DNA of 64,000 nucleotides from Ochotona curzoniae (taxonomy: Eukaryota > Chordata > Mammalia > Lagomorpha > Ochotonidae). This document shows positions 43,052-53,071 of the stretch, one piece after another. Both the position numbers and the translations under genes were made by a program. Positions within the stretch are counted from its first letter, which is position 1. Every line of letters starts with the position of its first letter. Location: contig NW_024465777.1 of assembly GCF_017591425.1 (NCBI RefSeq), forward strand, positions 5,952,001-6,016,000. Direction: 5' to 3'. The notes beneath the pieces were generated by a model, which saw only the letters and a program-made list of their open reading frames with translations, did not search any database and was not told where the DNA came from.

Positions 43052-43500
43052 TGTTCTTTTTAAATTTTATAGATTGTGTATTTCAAAGTCATTAATGTTT
43101 TCTCAAAAGTTTTTCTCTAGAAGTGTTGCAGTTTTATTTGCATGTACGTCAAGTGGGGATTATGACAATGAGTTTGGCATTTAGATTCTCTGGCAGGCCG
43201 GCGTCTGGGGGTGAAAGCCAGGTGGCCAACTCTAGGTGAGAGAATGGTGAATGGAAAGGAGCTGAAACATTGTGGGCCGTTAAGCATGACTGACCCTCGA
43301 GTTTCTTTCTCTTGCACACAGTCGAGGGTAACTTGCTTGGTAACGTTTTGTCCTTCAAATGACTCCTCATTAGTTCTTCCTTGAGAGAAAACTCAGATTT
43401 AACCACAGAGCTTGTTTTCAGACAGTTTTCTAGAACATGCTTGCATTACCTCCCGTCTTGAGCACAGTCTTCTCTACTAGCAGAAAAGGTGTTCGGGTGG
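43052..43500. other. Unique sequence upstream of the second CpG island
   Basis: No repeat. GC content rises towards 43.5 kb. Confidence 0.4.
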
Positions 43501-43572
43501 TCCTTCCGTGCAGGGCACAGGCAGCGGGCAGCGCTTGCCCAGAAACGTCATTGAGAAGTTCAGGGACAGTTC

Positions 43573-43581
43573 CCGCCATTT
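43573..43581. promoter_or_regulatory. YY1-like site overlapping an E2F-like site
   Basis: TTCCCGCC followed by ATTTC gives CCGCCATTT. Such sites often lie near start sites of CpG promoters. Motif match only. Confidence 0.45.
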
Positions 43582-43615
43582 CGTCCCGCGGGCCTCGCGT
43601 CTCGCTTAACGGGAG

Positions 43616-43627
43616 ACTACAACTCCC
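43616..43627. promoter_or_regulatory. ZNF143-like core ACTACAACTCCC
   Basis: Close to the ACTACAATTCCC core bound by ZNF143 in many housekeeping promoters. Followed by GTGAGCC rather than the full extended motif. Confidence 0.45.
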
Positions 43628-43629
43628 GT

Positions 43630-43800
43630 GAGCCCCCGCGACAGCGCGTCCTACCTCTCGCTGTCCGGCCCGCTCCGTCTTCCCCCCCGCCCCGGGGGCC
43701 GGAGGCTCTGGCGGTAGCCTGGAGGCCGGCGAGCCAGGTAGGATTTCCGGGGGAAACTGCTGTGGAGGCTGAGGAGTCGGCGGCGGAGCCGAGGACCCGG
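43630..43800 (+). other. PHACTR4: Candidate PHACTR4 non-coding first exon (borders approximate)
   Basis: Two candidate donors: GAGCCAG|GTAGGA at 43737/43738 and ACCCGG|GTGAGC at 43800/43801, the second closer to consensus. No start codon with a plausible PHACTR4 N-terminus lies before either, consistent with a 5' UTR exon. Confidence 0.4.
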
Positions 43801-44130
43801 GTGAGCTCAGCGAGCCACGGAGAGCGAAGCGGGGCCGTGCGCTGGGTCGGGCCGCGTTCCAGACTCGGCGAGGGGCTGGGTGCAGTCGGGGGGTCCGAGC
43901 GAGGGGTAACGGCCCGGGCCAGGGCGGGGCGGGCCGCGGCCGCCGCCTCCCAGCGCTCGGCCCTCCCACCGCCGGCCCGCCGTGGCGTCTCCGCCCGCCG
44001 CGGGCCCCCGCGCAGGCTCTCCTCCTCCGCAGCCCGGGACCCGCTGGCCCTTTTGTCTTGAGTTGCTTGGGCTCCCTTTTGTGCCGGTGCGCCGAGTCGC
44101 TCGCTCGGGAAGCCCTCAGGGCCAGTTTTC

Positions 44131-45033
44131 TGAGGAGCTGACCGCTGCCGCCGGGACTCGGGTTACCGTCATGGAAACGGGTTCAGAGTCCAGTTTTCAA
44201 AACCCTCCTCTTCTAGACCTCCGCATTCCGGCTGGGCAGTTTGTGTTCGAAACCGCGAGGTCATCGTCTGCGGGTGTCTTTCTGGGGAAAGGGAAGGTTG
44301 AGTCTGTGAATCAGGAGCGTCACCCGCACACCCCCCGGGAGGCCGGGAAGGGACCGAATTTGCTGCGATCTGGGGAAACAGAACCGATGCAGGCGGCTTT
44401 GGTCCCCACGCCTCCCCGGTGCTCTGGGGAGAGTCAGTGATTTGTAGAACATCATTCCTTGCGTGCGTCCACATCCTTTCCTTCCATTCGCAGCTTCTCA
44501 CGCGCCTCGTTCTGTTAAAAACACTTATAAAAAGTTTGTTAATGCGAGAATCTGCTTTACGGAGAAGCCAGAATCCTCGTGACTTGTACTTTTTTTTTTT
44601 TTTTTTCACCGAGTGAAAGGAATAATCCAGTTTGTTGGAGGAGAGCCCCTAGATTCTTATTGGACATCCTGGGGCTGCGTGGAGGATGTGATTGGGTTGG
44701 ATGTTCTTCCCCTCCCCTCCGCCCCACTCCTCCCGTGGAAATCTGCCTTGCTGGACTCAGCTTACCTTGAAACTTCCCACTGGCCAGTACAGCCCTCTCT
44801 TTGGAGTCTTGCGAGATGCAGGCAGTCAAGCCCCTTTGCCCGAGTCAGGGGTTGTTACTGAAGTTATGCGGGTGAAATTTCGATGGCCAGTAGGCAGAGG
44901 CAGTGTTTGCACAGTATCGACTTTTCTTTCCTGTCGCTTCGTGGAAATAGCTTCATCTCAGAGTTCCAGATTGTGTGATACTGTTAGGGATGGGAGGTCT
45001 TCGGTGTAGTAGTTCATCAGGTTTTCTTTCTTG
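44131..45033 (+). other. Start of presumed PHACTR4 intron 1, repeat-free
   Basis: No SINE for about 900 bases after the island, as is usual near active promoters. A T-run lies at 44589-44606. Open frames here look like chance in GC-rich DNA. Confidence 0.45.
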
Positions 45034-45337
45034 ATTTTTTTTTTTTTTTGAAACGGAGATTTACAGAGAGAAAGAGAAAGATTTTCCATCTGCTGGTTCG
45101 CTCCCCAAGTGACTGCAACAGACAGAGCTGAGTTGATCCAGCGCCAGGAGCCTCTTCTGGGTCTCCCACATGGGTGCAGGGCCCTAAGGCTTTGGGCTGT
45201 CCTCTGCTGCCTTCCCAGGCTGCAAGCAGGGAGCTGGATGGGAAGTGGAGTAGTAACTAGTACACCAACCAGTGCCCATAAGGGATCCCGGTGCGTGTAA
45301 GGCGAGGATTTAGCCACTAGGCTACTGCACCAGGCCC
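45034..45337 (-). repeat. CSINE, antisense
   Basis: T-run, GGAGATTTACAGAGAGAAAGAG to CTAGGCTACTGCACCAGGCCC. Confidence 0.85.
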
Positions 45338-45777
45338 ATGATTCTTCAGTTTTCAACCCAGCAGTGAGTCAGGGTCTTTGGTTGTCCTGGTTTTGTTTTG
45401 AAGAAACATCCACAGAATTGCCCCGGAAGTTGTAAAAAGAAAGAAAAACAACACGGCAAGCAGCAATTGCTGTTGACTGGCTGCCATCCTTTTGCTCCAG
45501 TGTTGATAATGCTGTCAGTGTCACAGTTCACACACTGCCTAATTCCAAATACCATTCTGCCGGTTGGTGGCTGTTTCATTTTATAGGTGAACACTCCTGA
45601 CCTGTGCAAGGTCAGTGACTTGTCCAAGGTCGTTCAGATACCCACTGGGAAACAGGAAACCCTACTGCAAATTCAGTGCTGCTTTGATTACCTCACACTC
45701 AGTGCAGCTGCCAGTAGCACGGCCTTGGAGGGCTTTAATCTGCCTGGAGCAGGGACTGGCGTGGACACAGAGTGAGC
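45338..45777. other. Unique sequence with antisense MIR
   Basis: MIR near 45570-45690 (TTTATAGGTGAACACTCC, CTTGTCCAAGGTCGTTCAGAT). No exon recognised. Confidence 0.5.
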
Positions 45778-46023
45778 TGAGGTGCCGTATCTGAGCACTG
45801 GTTCTAGTCCTGACATCTCTGCTACTGATCCAGCTCCCTGCTGATGTCCCTGGGAGAGCAGTGGAGGAGGGTGACTTCATGTAAGAGGCCTGCCTGGAGG
45901 TACAGGGCCCCGATTTCTGCCTTGCCTAACCTAGCCCTAATTGTTGTGGTCATCTGTGCAGGGAACCAGCCAGTGGAAGAGGTCTGTGTCACTGTCTCCT
46001 GTCTCCTTCAAGTACAAAATCTT
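45778..46023 (+). repeat. Older CSINE, sense
   Basis: AGCACTGGTTCTAGTCCTGAC to TCCTTCAAGTACAAAATC. Diverged. Confidence 0.65.
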
Positions 46024-46028
46024 GTTGT

Positions 46029-46352
46029 TTTTTTTTTTTAAGATTTTTTTATTTTATTGCAAAGTCAGATATATAGAGAGGAGGAGAGACAGAGAGGAAG
46101 ATCTTCCGCCCGATGATTCACTCCCCAAGGGACTGCAATGGCCAGTGCTACACTGATCCGAAGCCGGGAACCAGGAACCTCTTCCGGGTCTCCTACGTGG
46201 GTGCAGGGTCCCAAGGCTTTGGGTCGTCGTCTGCTGCTTTCCCAGGCCACAAGCAGGGAGCTGGATCAGAGCTGCAGGAACCGGGTCTTAAAGTGACACC
46301 CACATGCCATGCCAGGGCCGCAGGCAGAGGTTTAGCTTGCTGTGCTAGGGTA
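46029..46352 (-). repeat. CSINE, antisense
   Basis: TTTAAGATTTTTTTATTTTATTGC to GGTTTAGCTTGCTGTGCTAGGG. Confidence 0.85.
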
Positions 46353-46699
46353 TCAATGCCTTCTCCCCCAAATGAACTGTTTTTCAGAGTAAAGTGGTTT
46401 ATAAGGAAGTGGTATTGCTAGAACCATAAACAGTCTTTCCCAGAAGTCTGATTGGACATTAGTCCCATCACGTTGTCTTACAGTGTGATTTGATTACCTG
46501 TGGCTGGGCATACTGACAATTTTCTGAAGACTTGTGAGGAGTGAAAGAATGACGATTACTCAAGTTGCACTTTAAAGTTTTATTATAAGGTGGTTGGAAA
46601 GCTTACTAAGAAATATGTTGGCAGGCATGGATAGAACAGCTTTGCCTGTTAAAATTCACACTGACCACAAACTCATACTTTTATAGTAAAAGTGTTATA
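46353..46699. other. Unique sequence
   Basis: Nothing recognised. Confidence 0.4.
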
Positions 46700-47031
46700 C
46701 TTTTTTTTTTAAGATTTATTTATTTCTTTCGGAAAGTCATATATACAGAGAGGAGGAGAGACAGAGAGGAAGGTCTTCCATCTGTTGATTTGCTCCCCAA
46801 GTGACCGCAGTGGCCAGAGCTGTGCCAATCCAAAGCCAGGAGCCAGGAGCCTCTTCCAAGTCTCCCATGGGTGCAGGGTCCCAAGGCTTTGGGCCATCCT
46901 TGACTGTTTTCTCAGGCCACAGGCAGGGAGCTGGATGGGAAGTGGGGCTGTTGAGATTAGAACCGGTCCCCATATGGGATCCTGGCTGGTGCAAGGTGAG
47001 GACTTTAGCCACTGGGCTACCATGCTGAGCC
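46700..47031 (-). repeat. Pika-type CSINE, antisense
   Basis: TTTAAGATTTATTTATTTCTTTCGG to GGGCTACCATGCTGAGCCC. Confidence 0.88.
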
Positions 47032-48008
47032 CAAAAATTTTTTCTTTAGTTTCTGCCCTTAATAACAACTTGTAAAAGCTGCCATTAAGTTTTGGATTTG
47101 TGTCAGTACATGCCATGAATGTGACATCAGATAGAAACCCACTTCAGCTCTTACTAAAATTCTTTTTAGGTAAAATACATTACATACCAATGGGATTGAG
47201 TCAGTAGAATTCGTCTAGTCTTTCTAACTAGTAGAAGCCTGTTTTAAATCTCTTTTATTGTGCCTTCGTCCTGGGAACAACCTTTTTTCCCCCCTTTTAT
47301 TTTTTGTGGTTAGGCTACTCTCTTTCTAAATTTCAATCAGGAATGAAAGCCTATTGTGTCCTAGGTGCTATTGAAGACTCTGAGATTAAAGCACTAAAAA
47401 CATAAGTATTTGCCCTCTTGAGTTTACAGACTGATTAGGGTTGAGGTGGGAAGAGGGAGGAGCCAGACAGTAAGTAAACAAACCACTGGATAATTTTTCT
47501 TATTACATGCACAGTCTTGAGGCGCTCACCTGGTGTCTTTGTGTCTTAGTTTAACATGGGGCTAATGATTCCTGCTCTGCCTAACGAGGGAATCATTGCT
47601 GGGAACGAGAGAAGTGTTTGCACTGTATACTTCACGTTCCTGTAGTAAGTTACTTTTACTGCTGTTCTTAGAAAGGCAAAGCAGCACTGACAGACGGTTG
47701 TGTACACATACTCATGTAAGGATAGAGGCGTGAATGGATGGATTCTGTGGTCTTATGTCTGTATCATGCATAGAGTCTGACACACTAAAACTTCCCAGCT
47801 GTTAGTCATGTCTATACAGGGAACACTGTATCCATGGATGCCGATCCTTTTCATGGTATGCATCAAATAGCAGTGTTGTTTGTTTCATATTGTGGAAGTT
47901 AGCTGGAAGGGCTAGGACCTCCGTATCGCTTAACACACAGCTCCATGTATATCATTAAAACTTTATAATTGTTTTCTGAATGGATGAATGATTTTTAAAA
48001 TTGAGTGT
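47032..48008. other. Unique intronic sequence with L2/MIR traces
   Basis: L2-like near 47335-47480 (GTCCTAGGTGCTATTGAAGAC..TTTGCCCTCTTGAGTTTACAGAC) and MIR-like near 47520-47610. No exon recognised. Confidence 0.45.
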
Positions 48009-48009
48009 G

Positions 48010-48270
48010 TAAGGCCAATCCTTCCCTGTAAGCACCAGATTCCATTTGGGTCCTGCCTGGCTGCTCCATTTGCCATCCAGCTCCCTACTGTGGCCTGGGA
48101 AAGCAGTAGAGGATCCAAAGCCCTGTGCCCTGCACCCAGGTGGGAGACCCAGAAGAAGCTCCTGGCTCCTGGCTTTGGATTGGCTTAGCACCAACCATTG
48201 TGGTCATTTAGAGAGTAAACCAGTGGACAAAAGATCGATTTCTCTGTCTCTCCTCTCAAAATCTGACTTG
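48010..48270 (+). repeat. CSINE, sense, first part (split in its tail)
   Basis: Sense body to CTCAAAATCTGACTTG, interrupted at 48271. The tail resumes at 48563. Confidence 0.8.
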
Positions 48271-48549
48271 TCGGGCCCAGTGCAGTGGCCTAGTGACTAA
48301 AGTCCTCACCTTGAACACACTAGAATCCAATATGGGTGCCATTTCTAATCCTGGCAGCCCTGCTTCCCATCCAGCTCCCTGCTTTTGGCCTGGGAAAGCA
48401 AAGCCTTGGGATCCTGCAACAGTGTAGGAGACTTGAATGAGGCTCCTGGCTTCGTTGTGGCAACTTGGGGAGTGAATCATCAGTCGGAAGATCTGTCTCT
48501 CCTCTCTGTATATCTGTCTTTCCAATTAAAATAAATAAATCTTTTTTTA
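48271..48549 (+). repeat. Pika-type CSINE nested in another sense CSINE
   Basis: TCGGGCCCAGTGCAGTGGCC head to AATAAATAAATCTTTTTTTAA. Perfect 13-base duplication AAAATCTGACTTG at 48258-48270 and 48550-48562. Contains a small internal deletion after the GGGAAAGCA block. Confidence 0.9.
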
Positions 48550-48562
48550 AAAATCTGACTTG

Positions 48563-48597
48563 CCTTTCCAATAAAAATAAAAAAAAAATTTTTAATT
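48563..48597 (+). repeat. CSINE tail, continuation of 48010-48270
   Basis: CCTTTCCAATAAAAATAAAAAAAAAATT. Confidence 0.8.
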
Positions 48598-49008
48598 GAG
48601 TATATGCAACTTGGGAGACTATCAGAACCAAAATAGTTCTTTCCTTCAGCGAATGTTTTGGCTTTGCTGTCATTGCTAGGTCCAGGCTAAAGATGTGGCG
48701 CTCAGTGGTGTAAAGGCCTCCTAAAGCTCACACTGTGACACCACCTTGCAATGGTGCAGTGTCAGGTAGAGGTATGTGTAAAAGGGAAAGGGACTGACAG
48801 CTTCTGGTAAACAGTGAACAAAGGCAACACGGAGGATGCGATTTTGGAGTTTAGTCTGGAGGCATAAACAGGTGGACGGGGAAAGTGTGTCCCTCATGGT
48901 GATTGCAAGTAGAGGGAACAGCTGGAGTCAGTGAGGTGTGTGTCTGGAAGAAGAAATAGATGGTACGGCTGGAATGGGTTGCATTTGGTCTACAGTGTAT
49001 TTTTCAAA
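48598..49008. other. Unique sequence
   Basis: Nothing recognised. Confidence 0.4.
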
Positions 49009-49009
49009 T

Positions 49010-49272
49010 TAAAAAATTTTATTTTCCTCATTTGAAAGACAGAGAAGCGACATGAGCTCCTTCAGTTATCCGCAGCCAGGACTGCCAGATCAAAGCCAGG
49101 AGCCAGAACTCCGTCTGGGGCTCCCATAGGGTGCCGGGGCACTTCACCTGCTGCCTCCCAGGATGCATTAGCAGGAGAGTGGGCAGGGGAGCCAGAACTG
49201 GACTCCAGCCCAGGCACTGCCATGGGTGTTGGCATCACAAGTGACATCTTAACTGCTGCGCCAAGTGCTGTT
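49010..49272 (-). repeat. CSINE3-like SINE, antisense
   Basis: ATTTGAAAGACAGAGAAGCGAC, CCCAGGATGCATTAGCAGG, ending CTTAACTGCTGCGCCAAGTGC. Confidence 0.75.
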
Positions 49273-49307
49273 TCTGCTTGCTGGCCTACCAGTCACTTAC
49301 AAAGAGG

Positions 49308-49500
49308 CGCTTCACTCCCAGGTGAACTCAGAAATGGGTTGAGCAGTGGCTGAAGCCAGAAACCAGGAGCTTCTTCCAGGTCTCCCACGTAGGTGTAGGG
49401 GCCCATGGCCTGGGGCCACTGTCTGCTGCTGTAATGGGGCTCTGTAGCGGCGAGGGCTCTGGATCAGAAGTGGAACAGCCAGGGCTGGAAGCAAGCTCTG
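49308..49500 (-). repeat. CSINE, antisense, partial
   Basis: CCAGGAGCTTCTTCCAGGTCTCCC, then GGGGCCACTGTCTGCTGC, ending in the GGAACAGCCAGGGCTGG block. Confidence 0.7.
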
Positions 49501-49748
49501 GGATTGGACCTTCTAAAAGGAGCCAGCAGAGAGGCAGCTCCTGAAGATCTGCATGAGAGGTGGGTGATGAAGAGCGCTTAGGAGGAAATTAAATCAAAAG
49601 CTCTCAGGTGGACCTTGTGTAGTGGGCCTGAAGAAAGAAATGATAGGAGGAAGTGTATTTGGAAGTGACGGAGATGAAGGGTAAAATAGGAGTAGTTACC
49701 AGTTGCTTGTTCAGTAGTTAGGTATTAGCTACTTGTTTTTTGTTTTTG
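49501..49748. other. Unique sequence
   Basis: Nothing recognised. Confidence 0.4.
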
Positions 49749-49749
49749 T

Positions 49750-50046
49750 TTTCACATTTATTTTTATTTGAAAGGCAGATTTATTGAAAGAGAAAGAGAC
49801 CAAGAGAGAGATTTTCCATCATTCACTGGTTCACTCTGCAAAGGGCTCCAACAGCTAGGCCTGAGCTGATCTGAAGCCAGGAGCTTCTTCCGGATCTCCC
49901 ACATGGGTGCAGCAGGGCTCCAAAGCTTTGGGCCGTCCTCAGCTGCTTTCCCAGGCCACAAGCAGGGAGCTGGATGGGAAGTGAAGCAGCTGGGATATGA
50001 GCCAGTGCCCTTGTGGTTTATCCTGATGTGCCACCATGCTGGCCCT
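49750..50046 (-). repeat. CSINE, antisense
   Basis: CATTTATTTTTATTTGAAAGGC to GTGCCACCATGCTGGCCCT. Confidence 0.8.
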
Positions 50047-50400
50047 GAAGATTACTCTTACTATGGACTTTACAAGACCCAGTATGTTGAAATGGAAGCC
50101 TCTTACATGGTTTGTCTCTGAGCAAGTAAGTCTCCAGTCTTATGCCCCTGTTTTCTCATCTCTCGAAAAGACTGGACTGTTTATTTCTAAAATTCTAGCA
50201 TTTTTAAAATGTTTATAAACATTCTCGTGAGGGTTTTAGGAGAGGAAGTATGTTCATTGACTTTGATTTTTGGGGAAGAGATGATTGAAACTTCATAGCT
50301 TTCAGATTCAAGCTTGGTTTTCAGTTGAACTTCTGTTGGACTGAAAGCATACCTGCTTGTTTTTAGTCTAAAAGTTTGACCCTCTCTGCGGAGTAATTGC
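50047..50400. other. Unique sequence before the NDUFB1 retrocopy
   Basis: Nothing recognised. Confidence 0.4.
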
Positions 50401-50417
50401 CCGGAGTCTGCATTCTT
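50401..50417. repeat. Target-site duplication, left copy
   Basis: CCGGAGTCTGCATTCTT, repeated with one mismatch at 50791-50807. It brackets the NDUFB1-like insertion. Confidence 0.85.
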
Positions 50418-50611
50418 TCTTTCTTTTTCTTTTTCTTTTCTTTTCTTTCTTTCTCTCTCTTTCTTTCTCGCTTTCTCTCTCGCTTTCTTTCTCTTTCTCT
50501 CTTCCTCTTTCTTTCTCTTTTTCTTTCTTTCTTACTTTCTCTCTTTCTCTCTTCCTCTTTCTCTCTCTCTTTCTTTCTTTCTCTCTTGCTTTCTCTCTCT
50601 CTCTCTGTCTT
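50418..50611. repeat. (TTTC)n/(CT)n tract, probably the grown A-tail of the retrocopy
   Basis: About 190 bases of pyrimidines. On the minus strand, (GAAA)n follows the pseudogene's 3' side, as expected for an expanded poly(A) tail. Minus-strand open frames of Arg/Lys/Glu repeats here are low-complexity artefacts. Confidence 0.85.
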
Positions 50612-50790
50612 CTCAACTCCCTTTTGAATAGCATGCTCTTGTTCCGGAAAGCTGTTCGGTTTTCATCATTCCTTCTGTCCAGGTAGCATCCAAAGACAAA
50701 GCCCATGTGGTCATGCACCAAGTGAAGTCAGTATGCCAGGACTGCAGCCCTGGTGCCCACAGCGACCCCGCAACCAAGGGCAGCTAGTGG
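50612..50790 (-). pseudogene. NDUFB1: NDUFB1-like processed pseudogene, truncated
   Basis: NDUFB1 is a small accessory subunit of mitochondrial complex I in the inner membrane. The minus strand encodes [15 protein letters not shown] and [14 protein letters not shown], matching the central and C-terminal part of this roughly 58-residue protein. Upstream, a short in-phase VHDH segment recalls the RDHW stretch, but about six codons between it and MGF are missing, and the normal start is not intact. About 55 bases of probable 5' leader precede it (to 50790). The last codons after KREL are replaced by the purine tract, so the 3' end is truncated or mutated. There are no introns, there is an A-tail-derived microsatellite, and a 17-base duplication lies on both sides (50401-50417, 50791-50807), all pointing to L1-mediated retrotransposition. 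It interrupts a MIR. Recognition is from memory of the protein family, not from an alignment. Confidence 0.82.
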
Positions 50791-50807
50791 CCAGAGTCTG
50801 CATTCTT
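50791..50807. repeat. Target-site duplication, right copy
   Basis: CCAGAGTCTGCATTCTT. Confidence 0.85.
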
Positions 50808-50935
50808 AGGTTCTAATCCCAGCTGTATCATTTCCTGCCAACTAAGTTCTTTACACTTCAGTTTCCTCATTAATGCTATAGGAATGGTGACACTTCAGAG
50901 GTGTCGGATTAAGTAGGTGACAGATAAATGGTCTC
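50800..50935 (+). repeat. MIR, sense (host of the NDUFB1 retrocopy)
   Basis: GGTTCTAATCCCAGCTGTATCATTTCC, CTTCAGTTTCCTCATTAATGC. Confidence 0.7.
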
Positions 50936-51127
50936 ATGTTTATTCAATATGAGAAAGGAAAAGTTGCAGGGATGGGATCAGTACAGTAGGTGGGAGTGCT
51001 GATTTCAAGGGATCCTGAATGCTGAGGGAACCTCTCGCAGGTCTGAACTCGGCAGCACAGCCACTTGAGAAATGCTCATAGTGTGATATTCTTGGTTGAT
51101 TTTTTTTTTTCAGGTACTCACTGGAAA

Positions 51128-51423
51128 TACAATTTTTTAAAAAAGATTGTATTTTGTTTATTTGAAAGACATAGTTACAGAGAGTGGGACGGAGGTCTTC
51201 TGTGTGCTGGTTTCCTTCCCAAAAGTCCACAACAGCCAGAGATAGTCAGGCCAAAGCCAGGGGCTCCTTCTCGGATTGCGCGGGCACAAGCACTTGGACA
51301 ATGCTTAGCTGCTTTCCCAAGCACATTTGTTGGGAAGGGAGTTGGATCAGAAGTAGAGCAGCTGAGTTTTAATCCAGCAGTCCTCTAGACTGGTTTAACT
51401 TGCTATGCCATAGTAATGGCCCC
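51128..51423 (-). repeat. Older CSINE, antisense
   Basis: AAAAGATTGTATTTTGTTTATTTG to GCTATGCCATAGTAATGGCCCC. Confidence 0.75.
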
Positions 51424-51529
51424 TAAAATTTAGTAAAATCTGGTTTTTTAAAAGCTCCAGTGTTAATGATTGCATTTTCTAAAACTGTAAACTTGGTAAC
51501 CAAATATTCAGGATTTTTTTTTAATTATG

Positions 51530-51805
51530 TATTTGAAATCATGGGCCCTACATTGGAAACCATTGAGTGACATTGGAAAGCCGTCCCCAATCCCCAGGTA
51601 CTGTTGCAGAGGGGCTGCTGGGAGCAGCCCTCTCCCCTTCTGCCCCACTTTCCCCAGGTACAGGAAGAAAAAAGATAGGAGACAGTTGTCCCAACTAATT
51701 TTCCCAATTCTTCAACCCTCCTGATCCCAGTAGGTGTCCCACATGAGTATACATCCTTCTCAACTTTGTAAATATCATCAATATTAAAATGAATTTATTA
51801 TCTTG
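51530..51805 (+). mobile_element. 3'-end fragment related to the 39.5-40.26 kb element
   Basis: Ends CATGAGTATACATCCTTCTC, AACTTTGTAAATATCATC, AATATTAAAATGAATTTATTAT, almost the same terminus as at 40.2 kb, which supports a shared 3' end for the family. Confidence 0.55.
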
Positions 51806-51807
51806 AA

Positions 51808-52078
51808 AATTTGTTTTTATTTATTTGAAAGGCAGAGTTACGGGCGTGGGAGTAGAGGGGAGACAGAGTGATCTTTCAACCTGTAGATTACTCCCCAGGG
51901 GCTTCTTCTGGGTCTCCCACGTGGGTGCAGGGGCCCAAACACCAGATATATTCTTTGCTGCTACCCCAGGCACTTCAGCAGGGAGCTGGATCAGTACTGG
52001 AGCAGCCAAGAATTGAACCAGCACCATATGGGATGCTGGCATTGTAGATGGTGGCTTTACCTACTCTGCCATGATACC
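51808..52078 (-). repeat. Older CSINE, antisense
   Basis: GTTTTTATTTATTTGAAAGGC to CTACTCTGCCATGATACCC. Confidence 0.78.
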
Positions 52079-52087
52079 CTCCTTTGT

Positions 52088-52315
52088 TTTGTGAAAGAGA
52101 AAGATGGGAGAGTGTGTCTGTTTGGTGGTTCAGCCCCTGCAAATACTAGGACTGCCATAGCCAGGAGCTGGGCAGCCTAACAGGCCTCACCATACCCACC
52201 CAGCATCGTCTGCTCTGGTCAGAAGTAGCATGTAGGAGCCAGAGGTGGGGTTGAAGCCAGTTTCTGTGCTGTGAGGAAGTGGGCATCCAACCACAGGGCC
52301 GAATGCCTGCTCTCC
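52088..52315 (-). repeat. CSINE3-like SINE, antisense
   Basis: GAGAGTGTGTCTGTTTGGTGG, CCAGGAGCTGGGCAGCC, ending AACCACAGGGCCGAATGCC. Confidence 0.6.
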
Positions 52316-52439
52316 ACCCACTCACAGTTGTTTTCAGGAGCATTTTGGTAGCTGTTGACTGTATTTCATTTAAAGGCAGTTAACGGTGGGTTTTTTGTTT
52401 TTGTGTTAAGTTCCTTGTTGGCTTGTTTCTTTCACAGAT

Positions 52440-52759
52440 AGTTTATTTATTTTTTTGGAAAGTCAGATATACAGAGAGGAGGAGAGACAGAAAGAAAGAT
52501 CTTCCATCTGATGATTCACTCCCCAAGTAGCTGCAATGGCTGGAGCTGATCCAATCCAAAGCAAGGAACCAGGAGCCTCTTCCAAGTCTCCCACACGGGT
52601 ACAGGATCCCAAGGTTTTGGGCCATCCTCTGCCGCTTTCCCAGGCCACAAGCAGGGAGCTGGATGGGAAATGGGGCAGCCGGAATTAGAACCAGTGCCCA
52701 TATGAGATCCCGGTGCATGCAAGGCGAGGACTTGAATCACTACGCTGTTGTGCTGGGCC
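52440..52759 (-). repeat. Pika-type CSINE, antisense
   Basis: AGTTTATTTATTTTTTTGGAAAGTC to CACTACGCTGTTGTGCTGGGCC. Confidence 0.88.
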
Positions 52760-53070
52760 TGCTTCAAGTTAGAGTGACAGAAGCACACAACCAAGAGTGA
52801 ACCCTCCTTATCATGAGCCCTTATGGGGGCTTATGAGGGGAGTGGCTACACAACAATGCAATACTGCCCTGTCTCAGGTGATAGGTGAGCATCACAGGTG
52901 GACAGGAGGGAACACCTAGGGGGTGGGGAGGAATGGCTTCCAAGCTCATGACCCTGAATTTCTCTGTGAACCCTATTGTAGGGTAAGAAAAGAAATGAAC
53001 CATCAACACTGTTGTGAGATGATATCACATAGTGGAGTATGTTTTATAGTACTTTTTAAAAATGCTTTTG
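52760..53070. other. Unique intronic sequence
   Basis: Nothing recognised. Confidence 0.4.
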
Positions 53071-53071
53071 G

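Larger units (their letters stand above)
43500..44130 (+). promoter_or_regulatory. CpG island, probable PHACTR4 promoter
   Basis: About 600 bases of very high CpG density, peaking at 43.63-44.05 kb with GGGCGGGGCGGGCC Sp1-type sites. Near the upstream side lie TTCCCGCC (E2F-like, 43570-43577) overlapping CCGCCATTT (YY1-like, 43573-43581) and ACTACAACTCCC (ZNF143-like, 43616-43627). No TATA box seen. In human the plus-strand gene about 40 kb downstream of MED18 is PHACTR4, a PP1- and actin-binding regulator, and this spacing agrees. The assignment rests on synteny only, because no PHACTR4 coding sequence is visible here. Confidence 0.65.

Noticed and set aside
43430..43969. 179-residue minus-strand open frame in the CpG island
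   Set aside because: Pro/Arg/Ala-rich translation with no domain. GC-rich DNA lacks stops by composition, and nothing else supports a divergent gene.
43982..44440. 152-residue plus-strand frame downstream of the CpG island
   Set aside because: No family resemblance, including to the PHACTR4 N-terminus. It overlaps the candidate splice donors' intron side.
50368..50611. Arg/Lys/Glu repeat protein on the minus strand
   Set aside because: Translation of the (TTTC)n tract. Only the adjoining NDUFB1-like part is meaningful.
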